Positions 1-6,225 of a DNA stretch of 9,420 nucleotides are shown piece by piece; the stretch's first letter is position 1, and every line of letters starts with the position of its first letter. Where the stretch lies: contig CAZEJK010000197.1 in assembly GCA_964512045.1 (NCBI GenBank), positions 1 through 9,420 of the forward strand. The letters are read 5' to 3'. Below the pieces are notes generated by a model. That model was not told the origin of the DNA and ran no database searches. It saw nothing but the letters and a program-made list of their open reading frames with translations. The translations under genes and the position numbers were made by a program. Origin of the DNA: CAZEJK01 sp964512045 (GTDB taxonomy: Bacteria > Acidobacteriota > Thermoanaerobaculia > Thermoanaerobaculales > Sulfomarinibacteraceae).

Positions 1-1362
1 CGGCCGGAACGACTCCCGGAACTTGATCTTCAGGTTCATCACCGACTGCATCTCGGAGCTGCGGGCGTCTCCGAGGATCGAGCGGCACCCCAACGCTCGC
101 GGTCCGAACTCCATCCGTCCCTGGAACAGTCCCACCACGTTGCCCGCCTCGATCGCTTCCACCACCGTCGCACACAGCTCGCCGTCATCGCCGATCCGCT
201 CATACACAGCTCCGACGGAGTCGAGGTACTGCTCCGCCGCAGCCTCCGAGAACGCGGGTCCGAGCAGGGAGCCGTGCTGTGCATCGCTCGCCGTCGGATG
301 CCGCGGCTTACCGAGGAGCTGGTGCCAGATGAACAACGCCACGCCCAGAGCGCCTCCGGCATCACCCGCAGCGGGCTGGATCCAGATCTGCTCGAACGGC
401 CCCTCCCGGAGCAGGCGTCCGTTGCCGACACAGTTGAGGGCGACCCCGCCCGCGAGGCACAGGTTGCGGGCGCCGGTCTGACGGTGCACGTGGTTGGCTG
501 CCCGGAGCATGATCTCCTCGGTCACCACCTGCACCGAGGCCGCCAGGTCCATCTCCCGTTGAGTCAGCTCGGTCTCCGGCGACCTCGGCGGTCCTCCGAA
601 CAGCCGATCGAACAGCTTCGAGGTCATGGTCAGCCCCTGGCAGTAGCTGAAGTACTCCAGGTTCAGCCGGAACGAGCCATCGGGCTTCAGGTCCATCAGC
701 CTGTCGAGAATCACGTCGGCGTACCGCGGCTCCCCGTACGGCGCGAGCCCCATCAGCTTGTACTCGCCGGAGTTCACCTTGAACCCACAGAAGTAAGTGA
801 ACGCCGAGTACAGCAGCCCGAGCGAGTGCGGAAACCGGAGCTCGTGGCTCAAGCGCACCGTGTTGCCTTCGCCGACGCCGAAGCTGGCAGTGGCCCACTC
901 CCCGACCCCGTCCAGAGTCAGGATCGCGGCGTGCTCGAACGGCGACGGGAGGAACGCACTGGCGGCGTGGGACTCGTGGTGCTCGGCAAACACCACACGC
1001 TTGGTGAACCCACCGCCAAGACCTCGACGGATCTCCCGCGGCAGGTGGAGCTTCTGCCGCAGCCAGAGGGGCATCGCCCTGTAGAACGAGCGCAGCCCGG
1101 CCGGAGCGAACGCAAGGTACGTCTCCAGTAGCCGCTCGAACTTCAGGAACGGCTTGTCGTAAAAGCCGACGTAATCGAGCTCCTCCGGCTGCAGCCCAGC
1201 CTGATCGAGGCAGCTGTGGATGGCGTGCGCCGGGAAGCCGTGGTCGTGCTTGGTCCGCGTGAACCGCTCCTCTTGCGCCGCGGCCACGATCTCGCCGTCC
1301 ACCACCAGCGCCGCAGCCGAGTCGTGGTAGAAGGCGGAAATCCCCAAAATCGCTGTCACCAT
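1..1362 (-). CDS. NodU/CmcH/TobZ-family O-carbamoyltransferase (3' end outside window)
   Basis: The frame is open from ATG at 1362 to the left edge, giving 454 residues of a protein that usually has about 550-600. The family transfers a carbamoyl group from carbamoyl phosphate to a hydroxyl group of an acceptor in an ATP-dependent, two-step reaction in the cytoplasm. The N-terminal Kae1-like domain starts with ILGISAFYHDSAA (residues 5-17) and QEERFTRTKHD (30-40). The metal-binding HxxxH is H128/H132 in EHHESHAASAF, followed by LTLDGVGEW with D150. GGVALNCVGN (305-314) and AAGDAGGALG (331-340) follow. The C-terminal YrdC-like domain begins near 410 with QGRMEFGPRALGCRSIL and runs off the edge at KFRESFRP. 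The start has GGGGAG three bases upstream. The acceptor cannot be told from sequence; relatives act on antibiotics, Nod factors and sugars. The gene is divergent from the HAD gene and no biosynthetic cluster is visible on this side. Confidence 0.93.
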   Translation of the reverse strand, partial: MVTAILGISAFYHDSAAALVVDGEIVAAAQEERFTRTKHDHGFPAHAIHSCLDQAGLQPEELDYVGFYDKPFLKFERLLETYLAFAPAGLRSFYRAMPLWLRQKLHLPREIRRGLGGGFTKRVVFAEHHESHAASAFLPSPFEHAAILTLDGVGEWATASFGVGEGNTVRLSHELRFPHSLGLLYSAFTYFCGFKVNSGEYKLMGLAPYGEPRYADVILDRLMDLKPDGSFRLNLEYFSYCQGLTMTSKLFDRLFGGPPRSPETELTQREMDLAASVQVVTEEIMLRAANHVHRQTGARNLCLAGGVALNCVGNGRLLREGPFEQIWIQPAAGDAGGALGVALFIWHQLLGKPRHPTASDAQHGSLLGPAFSEAAAEQYLDSVGAVYERIGDDGELCATVVEAIEAGNVVGLFQGRMEFGPRALGCRSILGDARSSEMQSVMNLKIKFRESFRP

Positions 1363-1365
1363 CTG

Positions 1366-1371
1366 CTCCCC
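1366..1371 (-). promoter_or_regulatory. Ribosome binding site of the carbamoyltransferase gene
   Basis: On the minus strand GGGGAG lies three bases before the ATG at 1362. The spacing is short but the match to the anti-Shine-Dalgarno sequence is good. It supports this ATG as the start, together with the family motif ILGISAF beginning at residue 5. Confidence 0.5.
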
Positions 1372-1404
1372 AGGCTCGGAACGAGAAGCCCGAGCACGCC
1401 ACGC

Positions 1405-1410
1405 ATTGTA
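1405..1410 (-). promoter_or_regulatory. Candidate -10 box for the carbamoyltransferase gene
   Basis: The minus strand reads TACAAT, one mismatch from TATAAT. It would place the transcript start near 1398 and give a leader of about 35 nt that includes the GGGGAG site. I see no good -35 hexamer at 16-18 nt, so the promoter call rests on the -10 box and its position only. Confidence 0.4.
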
Positions 1411-1639
1411 ACGAACGTCCACGGCCACCGCTCCCGGACACTCTGGATCGCGACATCGGTCCACGCTTAGTGCGAATGTGGCGACTTTTTCTGACCGCCT
1501 CTGCCGGCTCCTTCCGCTACGGCGGCAACCGCGTCTTCCAGATCCTGTTGAGCCACGGTGATCCCGACTGGCTGCCCCTGAACCGCGAGGCGTACACGGC
1601 CGAACGGTCGCACGCCACATTCCCGATATCCCTAAGGCC

Positions 1640-1668
1640 TTGTCCGTCGCCGGAGCCACCGTTATCCT
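1640..1668 (+). promoter_or_regulatory. Promoter of the HAD gene, likely giving a leaderless transcript
   Basis: A -35 element TTGTCC (1640-1645) and a -10 element TATCCT (1663-1668) are separated by exactly 17 nt. The expected transcription start, about 7 nt after the -10 box, falls on the GTG at 1675. No Shine-Dalgarno sequence precedes that GTG, as expected for a leaderless mRNA. Confidence 0.55.
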
Positions 1669-1674
1669 GCAGCG

Positions 1675-2352
1675 GTGCTGGAGCCCGATACCGTTCTGTT
1701 CGACTTCGATTACACCCTGGCAGACTCCTCGGACGGCATCGTGGCGTGCTGCGAGATCGCCCTGGACGAGATGGGCTTCCCGCGTCCCTCGCCACAGACC
1801 GTTCGCATGACGATCGGCTGGACGCTCGAGGAGATGTTCATCCATTTCACCGGCCGGGACGCACCGGCGCTGGGCGCCGAGTTCCGTCAGCGCTACGTGA
1901 CCCACGCCGATCGGATCATGCTCGCCCACACCCGCGTGTACCCCTGGGTCGGTGCCATGGCGGGCACGCTCCGCTCCAGCGGGCACAAGCTGGGAATCGT
2001 TTCCACCAAGTACGGCTACCGGATCGAGCAGTCGCTCGGCGTGGCCGGGCTGAACGGGGAGTTTGCCGTCGTCGTGGGCTCGGACCGGGTCCGACACTCG
2101 AAGCCCGATCCCGAGGGCCTGCGGCTTGCGATGGAGCTGCTCGGCACGTCGTCGGAGCGAGCACTCTACGTCGGTGATAGCACCACTGACGCTCGTGCGG
2201 CCGAGGCGGCTGACGTCGGCTTCATCGCCGTCCGGACCGGCGTCACGCCGTGCGACCAGCTCAAGCAGCTTCCGCACCTCGCTATCCTCGACAGCGGTGA
2301 GCAGCTGCCCGCATGGCTTCAGACCTCGGCGCTTCCTCCGGCCCAGCGCTGA
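1675..2352 (+). CDS. HAD-superfamily phosphatase (Gph/PpaX-like, subfamily IA)
   Basis: This is a 225-residue cytoplasmic hydrolase of the haloacid dehalogenase superfamily. All four catalytic motifs are visible. Motif I is LFDFDYTLADS, with nucleophile D10 and acid/base D12. Motif II is IVSTK, with S110 or T111. Motif III is the lysine of HSKPDP (K143). Motif IV is GDSTTD (167-172), which holds the magnesium ligands. Residues of roughly 17-95 form the helical cap typical of phosphoglycolate phosphatases and pyrophosphatases such as PpaX. The motif I variant DFDYT, with Tyr in place of the usual Gly, marks a subgroup; the substrate cannot be assigned. The start is GTG at 1675, placed by its promoter and by motif I lying at residue 10. 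The gene is monocistronic, divergent from the carbamoyltransferase gene and convergent with the ccm operon. A role for it in either pathway is not shown by the sequence. Confidence 0.92.
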   Translation: MLEPDTVLFDFDYTLADSSDGIVACCEIALDEMGFPRPSPQTVRMTIGWTLEEMFIHFTGRDAPALGAEFRQRYVTHADRIMLAHTRVYPWVGAMAGTLRSSGHKLGIVSTKYGYRIEQSLGVAGLNGEFAVVVGSDRVRHSKPDPEGLRLAMELLGTSSERALYVGDSTTDARAAEAADVGFIAVRTGVTPCDQLKQLPHLAILDSGEQLPAWLQTSALPPAQR

Positions 2353-2380
2353 ACCACGTCAGCCCGATCCCGGCTGTCCG

Positions 2381-2406
2381 GAACCCGGCAGGACGCTCAC
2401 GGGTTC
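2381..2406. terminator. Hairpin between convergent genes, probable bidirectional terminator
   Basis: GAACCCG (2381-2387) and CGGGTTC (2400-2406) form a perfect 7-bp stem around a 12-nt loop. It sits in the 58-nt gap between the HAD stop (2352) and the stop of the last gene of the ccm operon (2411). No T tract follows on either strand, which is common in GC-rich bacteria, so this is a likely but unproven terminator for both transcripts. Confidence 0.45.
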
Positions 2407-2410
2407 ACTG

Positions 2411-3064
2411 CTATCTCCCGTCGAGTCGCTCGAAGAACTGCCGACAGCGCTCCGCACTTTCGCTTGGCACCCACAGGTGGATCCGGTGCAGAATCGAGGC
2501 GTCGCCGACATCGTACGCTGTCGCCGCCGCCCAGCGAGGTTCGAGAGTCTGCACTGCCCTCTCCAGCGCCTCGTCATCCTCGGGCTCCGGGGCAGCCTCG
2601 GGCCAGCCCCGGTCCGGTGGAAAGGTCAGCCAGAGATGGGTGGTCCGCTCGAGCGGCGAGTGACTGAAGGAACGTTCAAGCCGGTCCCCGAGGTCCTGGA
2701 CCCGGTGTCCCAGCGGCACCGATGCCGGCTCCTCCTGATCCCGGCGATGCACGAACAGATGGTGGCGATCGCCGGGCCGGTCGTTGAGCTCGGCAACTCG
2801 GACGAGCGCATCGATCACCATCCACCGACCGGCCCTCTGCCGGTTCAGAGGAACGTCAACGTCCACCTCCAGCTTCAGACGCTCCGCCTGACCAGCAGCC
2901 TGCGTCTTCGAGGAGACGATGCGCACCTGGACCGCAGCCCCCCGGCGTCGCGCCAGCCACCACCTGCGCATGCCCACCACCGGTCCGACCACGGCCAGTG
3001 CCGCGGTACCCAGGACAAGGCGAAGAACGCCGCCAGATGCCTCGCGGCGGTCCTCACCCTCCAT
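2411..3064 (-). CDS. Unknown single-pass membrane-anchored protein in the ccmH position
   Basis: I do not recognise this 217-residue protein. It has a short charged N-terminus and one hydrophobic helix at about 13-32 (VLRLVLGTAALAVVGPVVGM) followed by RRWWLARRRR-like basic residues. That pattern suggests an inner-membrane anchor with the basic side in the cytoplasm. The rest is soluble: a basic/beta part (about 42-140), an acidic stretch PEPEDDEA near 160, and a C-terminal part ending FFERLDGR. The only cysteine lies near the C-terminus (AERCRQ), so there is no CxxC thiol motif. It is therefore not CcmH, CcmG or another thioredoxin-like factor. ATG at 3064 overlaps the ccmF stop by one base (TGATG). 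GTG at 3067 is a close alternative: GGAGG lies 10 nt before it but 13 nt before the ATG. Translational coupling to ccmF suggests a role in heme or cytochrome c maturation, which is inference. Confidence 0.72.
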   Translation of the reverse strand: MEGEDRREASGGVLRLVLGTAALAVVGPVVGMRRWWLARRRGAAVQVRIVSSKTQAAGQAERLKLEVDVDVPLNRQRAGRWMVIDALVRVAELNDRPGDRHHLFVHRRDQEEPASVPLGHRVQDLGDRLERSFSHSPLERTTHLWLTFPPDRGWPEAAPEPEDDEALERAVQTLEPRWAAATAYDVGDASILHRIHLWVPSESAERCRQFFERLDGR

Positions 3065-5610
3065 CACGTGGTCTCGGCCTCCGACAGAGCAAAAAGGTCC
3101 TTCCACCGCAGAAGGAACGCCACCAGGGTACCTGCGAGGGCCAGCAGTGTACCGATCCAGATCAGGAGGATTCCCGGCTTTCGAGAGACCTCGAGCACGA
3201 CGGTCATCGGAGCCCCCTCAGGCGTGGGGAGGGTCGCGTCGAACACCTCCACCTCGACCATCCCCTGATCGGCATCGATCCGGTTGACACGGAGCTCGAC
3301 GCCTTCGACGCCCGGAACGGCCGCCGGCTCGATGGTCGTGCCGGACTCCATTCCTCCTGTTACAACTGCCGTAATCCGCTCCGCCGCCTCGCCCTCACCC
3401 ACAGCAAACTCGACACCCACGTTGATCTGGCGGCCGGACGAGTGCTCTGAGGCCGACATCGCGAACCGCTCGAAGGTGATCGGAACCCCCTCGTAGGTGA
3501 ACGACTCACCTTTGGCCAGCCTGTGGGTAGCGGCAACCGCTCCGCCGAGACCGAGGAGCTGGACGCGCGCCTGCTGGGTGTCGATACTCAGCCCCAGGAG
3601 CCGGACCTGTCCGTGCCCTTCGGGCAGCTCTGCTGGCCGGCCACGGATCCGCCCGCCGGAAGAGATCAGAGCCGGGAGCACCGTGATCGCTTCCTCACCC
3701 GCTCTCTGAAGGCTGATCTCGGCCTCGACGGTCACGTTGCCGCTCGCCTCATCGTGGTCATGAACGTGGAACCTCTCCAGACCCACAGTGATCCCCTGGC
3801 GGGTCACGGACTGGCCAACCTTCAAGTCCACGGTCGCACTGACGTCCGGCGCCTCGGCCGGCTGCATCTGGTTCGGCGCCAAATAGAGATCGCCGAGGAG
3901 CGACGATCGGATCGCCGGGTTCGCCACCATCTGATTCGACTTCTCGTTCACCCACAGACGCGGCCGCAGGGTCGTGCCATCCTCTCCCACAGTGACGAGG
4001 ACGGCGTCGCGCCCATCCGCCATCTGATCATCGATGCCGGTGAAGGTCAGCGAGTAGCCCAGCGCCTGGCGGGTCTCTCCGAGCGGCAGGCTCACCGCCT
4101 GGCTGCGGCTATAGCCGCCGGTCGTCACGAACCCGACCAGCATCATCGCGAAGCCGACATGGGCCAGCGCCCCGCCGGTGGCCCTCCACCTCCGCGCAAT
4201 CAACCAGGAGCCCACAGCAATCACGTTGGCGACACCACCGAAGGTTGCGGCCCCGATCATTGCCAGGTGCAGCGGATCCCGGGCGCCCATCCCGAGCGCC
4301 ACGCCCACCGCTGCGACCGCCACGCCGAGGCTGATCCACAGGCGTATCTTCCCACGAGCCATGAGCCCCTTCCAGTCCAGGAACGGCGTCAGCCCGAGGA
4401 GCAGACCGAACACGACCACGAACGGTTGGCCCATGCTGTTGTAAAACCCGGGGCCCACCTGACTCGGGTTCACGGCCAGCCGCGTGATGAGCGGGGCCGA
4501 CGTACCGATCAGAACCGTCAGGCCGAGTGCGATTAAGGTGATCGTGCCAAGGAGCAGAAAGACGCTCCGGGTCAAGCCTGCACCCACACCACCCTCGGTC
4601 CGCATATCGAACCAGCGCCACGCAAGCAGCCCGATGGAGCCGAGAACGAACACGCCGAGCTCAACCACCAGCCATCCGGTGATCCCGAGATCGACGAACG
4701 AGTGCACCGAGAAGTCGGCGAGGATTCCGGAACGGGTGAGGAACGTGGCATAGAACACCAGCAGGTGAGCGGCCAGCGCCAGCGCCAGGTTCATCCTGCG
4801 GATCAATGTCGAGGTCCGCCACCGCTGCACGAGAACTCCGTGCGCGAGGGCTGCGGTGATCAGCCACGGCACCAGCGACGCGTTCTCTACGGGGTCCCAC
4901 GCCCAGTAGCCGCCCCACCCGAGCGTCTCGTACGACCAGTACGCACCGAGCATGATGCCGGCAGCCAGCGTCGCGAACGACACGAGGATCCAGCCCATGG
5001 TGGGACGCACCCACTCGTCGTACGCCCTCTTGATCAGTGCCGCAGCGGCGTAGGCGAACGGCACCGCCGCGGCCGCATAGCCGATGAACATGATCGGAGG
5101 ATGGATCACCATCCACGGGTTCTGTAGAAGCGGGTTGAGACCCCGACCATCGGTCGGTACCGCGCCCGCAGTCAGGCCTTCGTGGAACCGGAACGGGTCC
5201 TGCTTCACCAGCAGCACGAGGAGGGCAACAACGGTCAAGTTGTACGCGACCATCACCACCGGCTCCCACCGCCTGGCGGTGCGCTGCACGAACAGACCCA
5301 TCAACGCTGCGAACAGCGCCCAGAGCAGGAAGCTGCCTTCCTGACCGGCCCAGAACGTCGACACCAGGTAGTGCAGTGGCAAGGCGTTATCCGAGTACCC
5401 GTACACGTACTGCAACCTGTAGTCGTGCTCCAGAATGCGGTACATCAGAAGCACCGAGGCGAGGCTCACCGCCACGGTCATCAGGGCGTAGCACTGGCGC
5501 GCGAAGACCCGTCCGCTCGTGGAGCGGGTCGCTCGCAGAAAGCCGGCTGTCGACAGGATCGACAGCACCGCGGCTGCCCACAGAAGTACAGTTCCAGGAA
5601 GATACGTCAT
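3064..5610 (-). CDS. ccmF: Cytochrome c heme lyase subunit CcmF, with extended C-terminal periplasmic region
   Basis: CcmF is the multi-pass membrane heme lyase that attaches heme from holo-CcmE to apocytochrome c at the outer face of the membrane. The sequence shows FWAGQEGSFLLW (86-97), NPLLQNPWMVIHPP (159-172) and the WWD domain WGGYWAWDP (232-240). TRSGILADFSVHSF (292-305) follows. H170, H257, H303 and H484 match the four conserved histidines of E. coli CcmF (two heme-presenting, two for the stable heme b). The protein has 848 residues, against about 650 in E. coli. Residues about 508-805 form a periplasmic region far longer than usual, with internal repeats, before a last membrane helix at about 812-835. 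ATG 5610 is the first start possible, because an in-frame TGA lies 12 nt upstream. No clear ribosome binding site is seen. It follows ccmE after 73 nt and overlaps the next gene by one base. Confidence 0.96.
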   Translation of the reverse strand: MTYLPGTVLLWAAAVLSILSTAGFLRATRSTSGRVFARQCYALMTVAVSLASVLLMYRILEHDYRLQYVYGYSDNALPLHYLVSTFWAGQEGSFLLWALFAALMGLFVQRTARRWEPVVMVAYNLTVVALLVLLVKQDPFRFHEGLTAGAVPTDGRGLNPLLQNPWMVIHPPIMFIGYAAAAVPFAYAAAALIKRAYDEWVRPTMGWILVSFATLAAGIMLGAYWSYETLGWGGYWAWDPVENASLVPWLITAALAHGVLVQRWRTSTLIRRMNLALALAAHLLVFYATFLTRSGILADFSVHSFVDLGITGWLVVELGVFVLGSIGLLAWRWFDMRTEGGVGAGLTRSVFLLLGTITLIALGLTVLIGTSAPLITRLAVNPSQVGPGFYNSMGQPFVVVFGLLLGLTPFLDWKGLMARGKIRLWISLGVAVAAVGVALGMGARDPLHLAMIGAATFGGVANVIAVGSWLIARRWRATGGALAHVGFAMMLVGFVTTGGYSRSQAVSLPLGETRQALGYSLTFTGIDDQMADGRDAVLVTVGEDGTTLRPRLWVNEKSNQMVANPAIRSSLLGDLYLAPNQMQPAEAPDVSATVDLKVGQSVTRQGITVGLERFHVHDHDEASGNVTVEAEISLQRAGEEAITVLPALISSGGRIRGRPAELPEGHGQVRLLGLSIDTQQARVQLLGLGGAVAATHRLAKGESFTYEGVPITFERFAMSASEHSSGRQINVGVEFAVGEGEAAERITAVVTGGMESGTTIEPAAVPGVEGVELRVNRIDADQGMVEVEVFDATLPTPEGAPMTVVLEVSRKPGILLIWIGTLLALAGTLVAFLLRWKDLFALSEAETT

Positions 5611-5645
5611 GGCTCGGGTTCAGACCCTTTCTGCACGCACGCACC

Positions 5646-5666
5646 CCGCCCGAGAAGGTGGGGCGG
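5646..5666 (-). other. GC hairpin in the ccmE-ccmF gap
   Basis: CCGCCC (5646-5651) and GGGCGG (5661-5666) can pair into a 6-bp all-GC stem with a 9-nt loop, in the only sizeable gap of the operon (5611-5683). There is no T tract, so full termination looks unlikely. It could attenuate transcription, mark an RNA processing site, or set the ratio of CcmF to the upstream proteins. A smaller stem GGGT/ACCC at 5616-5627 lies right before the ccmF start. Confidence 0.3.
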
Positions 5667-5683
5667 TCGCGCCAAGAGTAGCG

Positions 5684-6106
5684 TCAGGATTGCGGGACGT
5701 CGTCGGGGTGGCCGTCCGCCACGACATCGCCCTCGTACTTGGAGGGACACTTGATGAGCATCTGCTCGGAGCGGAAGGTGTCGTCGGACCACTGACCAAT
5801 GACGACGACCTTCGTCGCTTCATTGAAGTTGGCGGGCCTGACACCGCGGTAGCGGACGGGAAGCCTCGCTCCGTCCTCGTCCTCGAGCGTGAACTCGAGC
5901 ACTCCGTCGTCCCCGCGCACCTCACGTACAGAGCTCACGACCAGGCTGCCTGCCACTTGCACGCGACGTTCGGCCTGCTGGGCCTGCTCGAAGGAGACGT
6001 ACGCCGTCATGTTCGAGGTGAAGCTGGAAAAGCCCAGAGCCACGAATCCGATCAGTAGCACCGCGCCTCCCACGTACAGCGCCACCTTCCGTTGCCGCTC
6101 CGTCAT
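5684..6106 (-). CDS. ccmE: Heme chaperone CcmE, CxxxY variant
   Basis: CcmE carries heme covalently on the outer side of the membrane between CcmC and CcmF. This 140-residue protein has an N-terminal signal anchor (about 8-28, ALYVGGAVLLIGFVALGF) and the CcmE beta-barrel signatures YVSFEQA (36-42), VQVAGSL (49-55) and VPVRYRG-like VRYRGVRP (84-91). The C-terminal heme-binding motif is C120-P-S-K-Y124. E. coli CcmE has HxxxY, with the heme on H130. The CxxxY form is the variant known from archaea and some bacteria whose system I has no CcmH. ATG 6106 has GGAGAG six bases upstream and overlaps the end of ccmD in ATGA. The tail after the motif is short and acidic (EGDVVADGHPDD) and differs from the longer flexible tail of proteobacterial CcmE. 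Confidence 0.95.
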   Translation of the reverse strand: MTERQRKVALYVGGAVLLIGFVALGFSSFTSNMTAYVSFEQAQQAERRVQVAGSLVVSSVREVRGDDGVLEFTLEDEDGARLPVRYRGVRPANFNEATKVVVIGQWSDDTFRSEQMLIKCPSKYEGDVVADGHPDDVPQS

Positions 6107-6225
6107 CGTTCACTCTCCATCTCGGCCTCGAGCCGACGAACCTTCGCGTCCATCCGCAGCAGGTACGCGAACAGCCCGCCCCAGATCAGCAGGTTCACCA
6201 CCAGCAACGCGGTGATATCCGTCAT
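6103..6225 (-). CDS. ccmD: CcmD-family small membrane protein
   Basis: This 40-residue reading frame is too short for most gene callers. It reads MTDITALLVVNLLIWGGLF then AYLLRMDAKVRRLEAEMESER. One membrane helix (about 4-23) is followed by a charged heptad-like helix, the usual CcmD architecture, with the family-typical aromatic-Gly centre and the Arg-rich segment after the membrane. CcmD holds CcmE to the CcmABC complex and helps release holo-CcmE. ATG 6225 is chosen because GGGGAG (6231-6236) lies five bases before it. The adjacent ATG at 6228 would add one Met and is only two bases from that site. The frame overlaps the ccmC stop by 1-4 nt and the ccmE start by 4 nt, which fits tight coupling. 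The gene is assigned from position and architecture, as CcmD sequences are poorly conserved. Confidence 0.85.
   Translation of the reverse strand: MTDITALLVVNLLIWGGLFAYLLRMDAKVRRLEAEMESER

Larger units (their letters stand above)
1363..1674. other. Divergent intergenic region, with an unexplained open stretch
   Basis: This region separates the minus-strand carbamoyltransferase from the plus-strand HAD gene. It holds the candidate promoters of both. A plus-strand frame from GTG 1470 or ATG 1476 (first residues MWRLFLTASAGSF) shows mostly G/C third positions to about 1630. It has no stop before running deep into the HAD gene in the wrong frame. I do not recognise the peptide and do not call it a gene. 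An 8-bp palindrome AAGGCCTT lies at 1634-1641 and touches the -35 element of the HAD gene. Confidence 0.5.

Noticed and set aside
274..1456. Long frames on both strands over the carbamoyltransferase (274-1131 plus, 362-1456 minus)
   Set aside because: The frame from 1362 to the left edge on the minus strand carries all the family motifs; the others are shadows.
2063..3268. Long plus-strand frame of 401 codons across the HAD gene end and the operon's last gene
   Set aside because: It overlaps two better supported genes in other frames, has low-complexity Arg/Ser/Pro composition and no start signal.
3523..4536. Long open frame on the plus strand opposite ccmF (337 codons)
   Set aside because: It is antisense to the well-conserved membrane and periplasmic parts of CcmF, its product is rich in Arg, His and Pro without motifs, and it follows from the G/C-biased third positions of the real gene.
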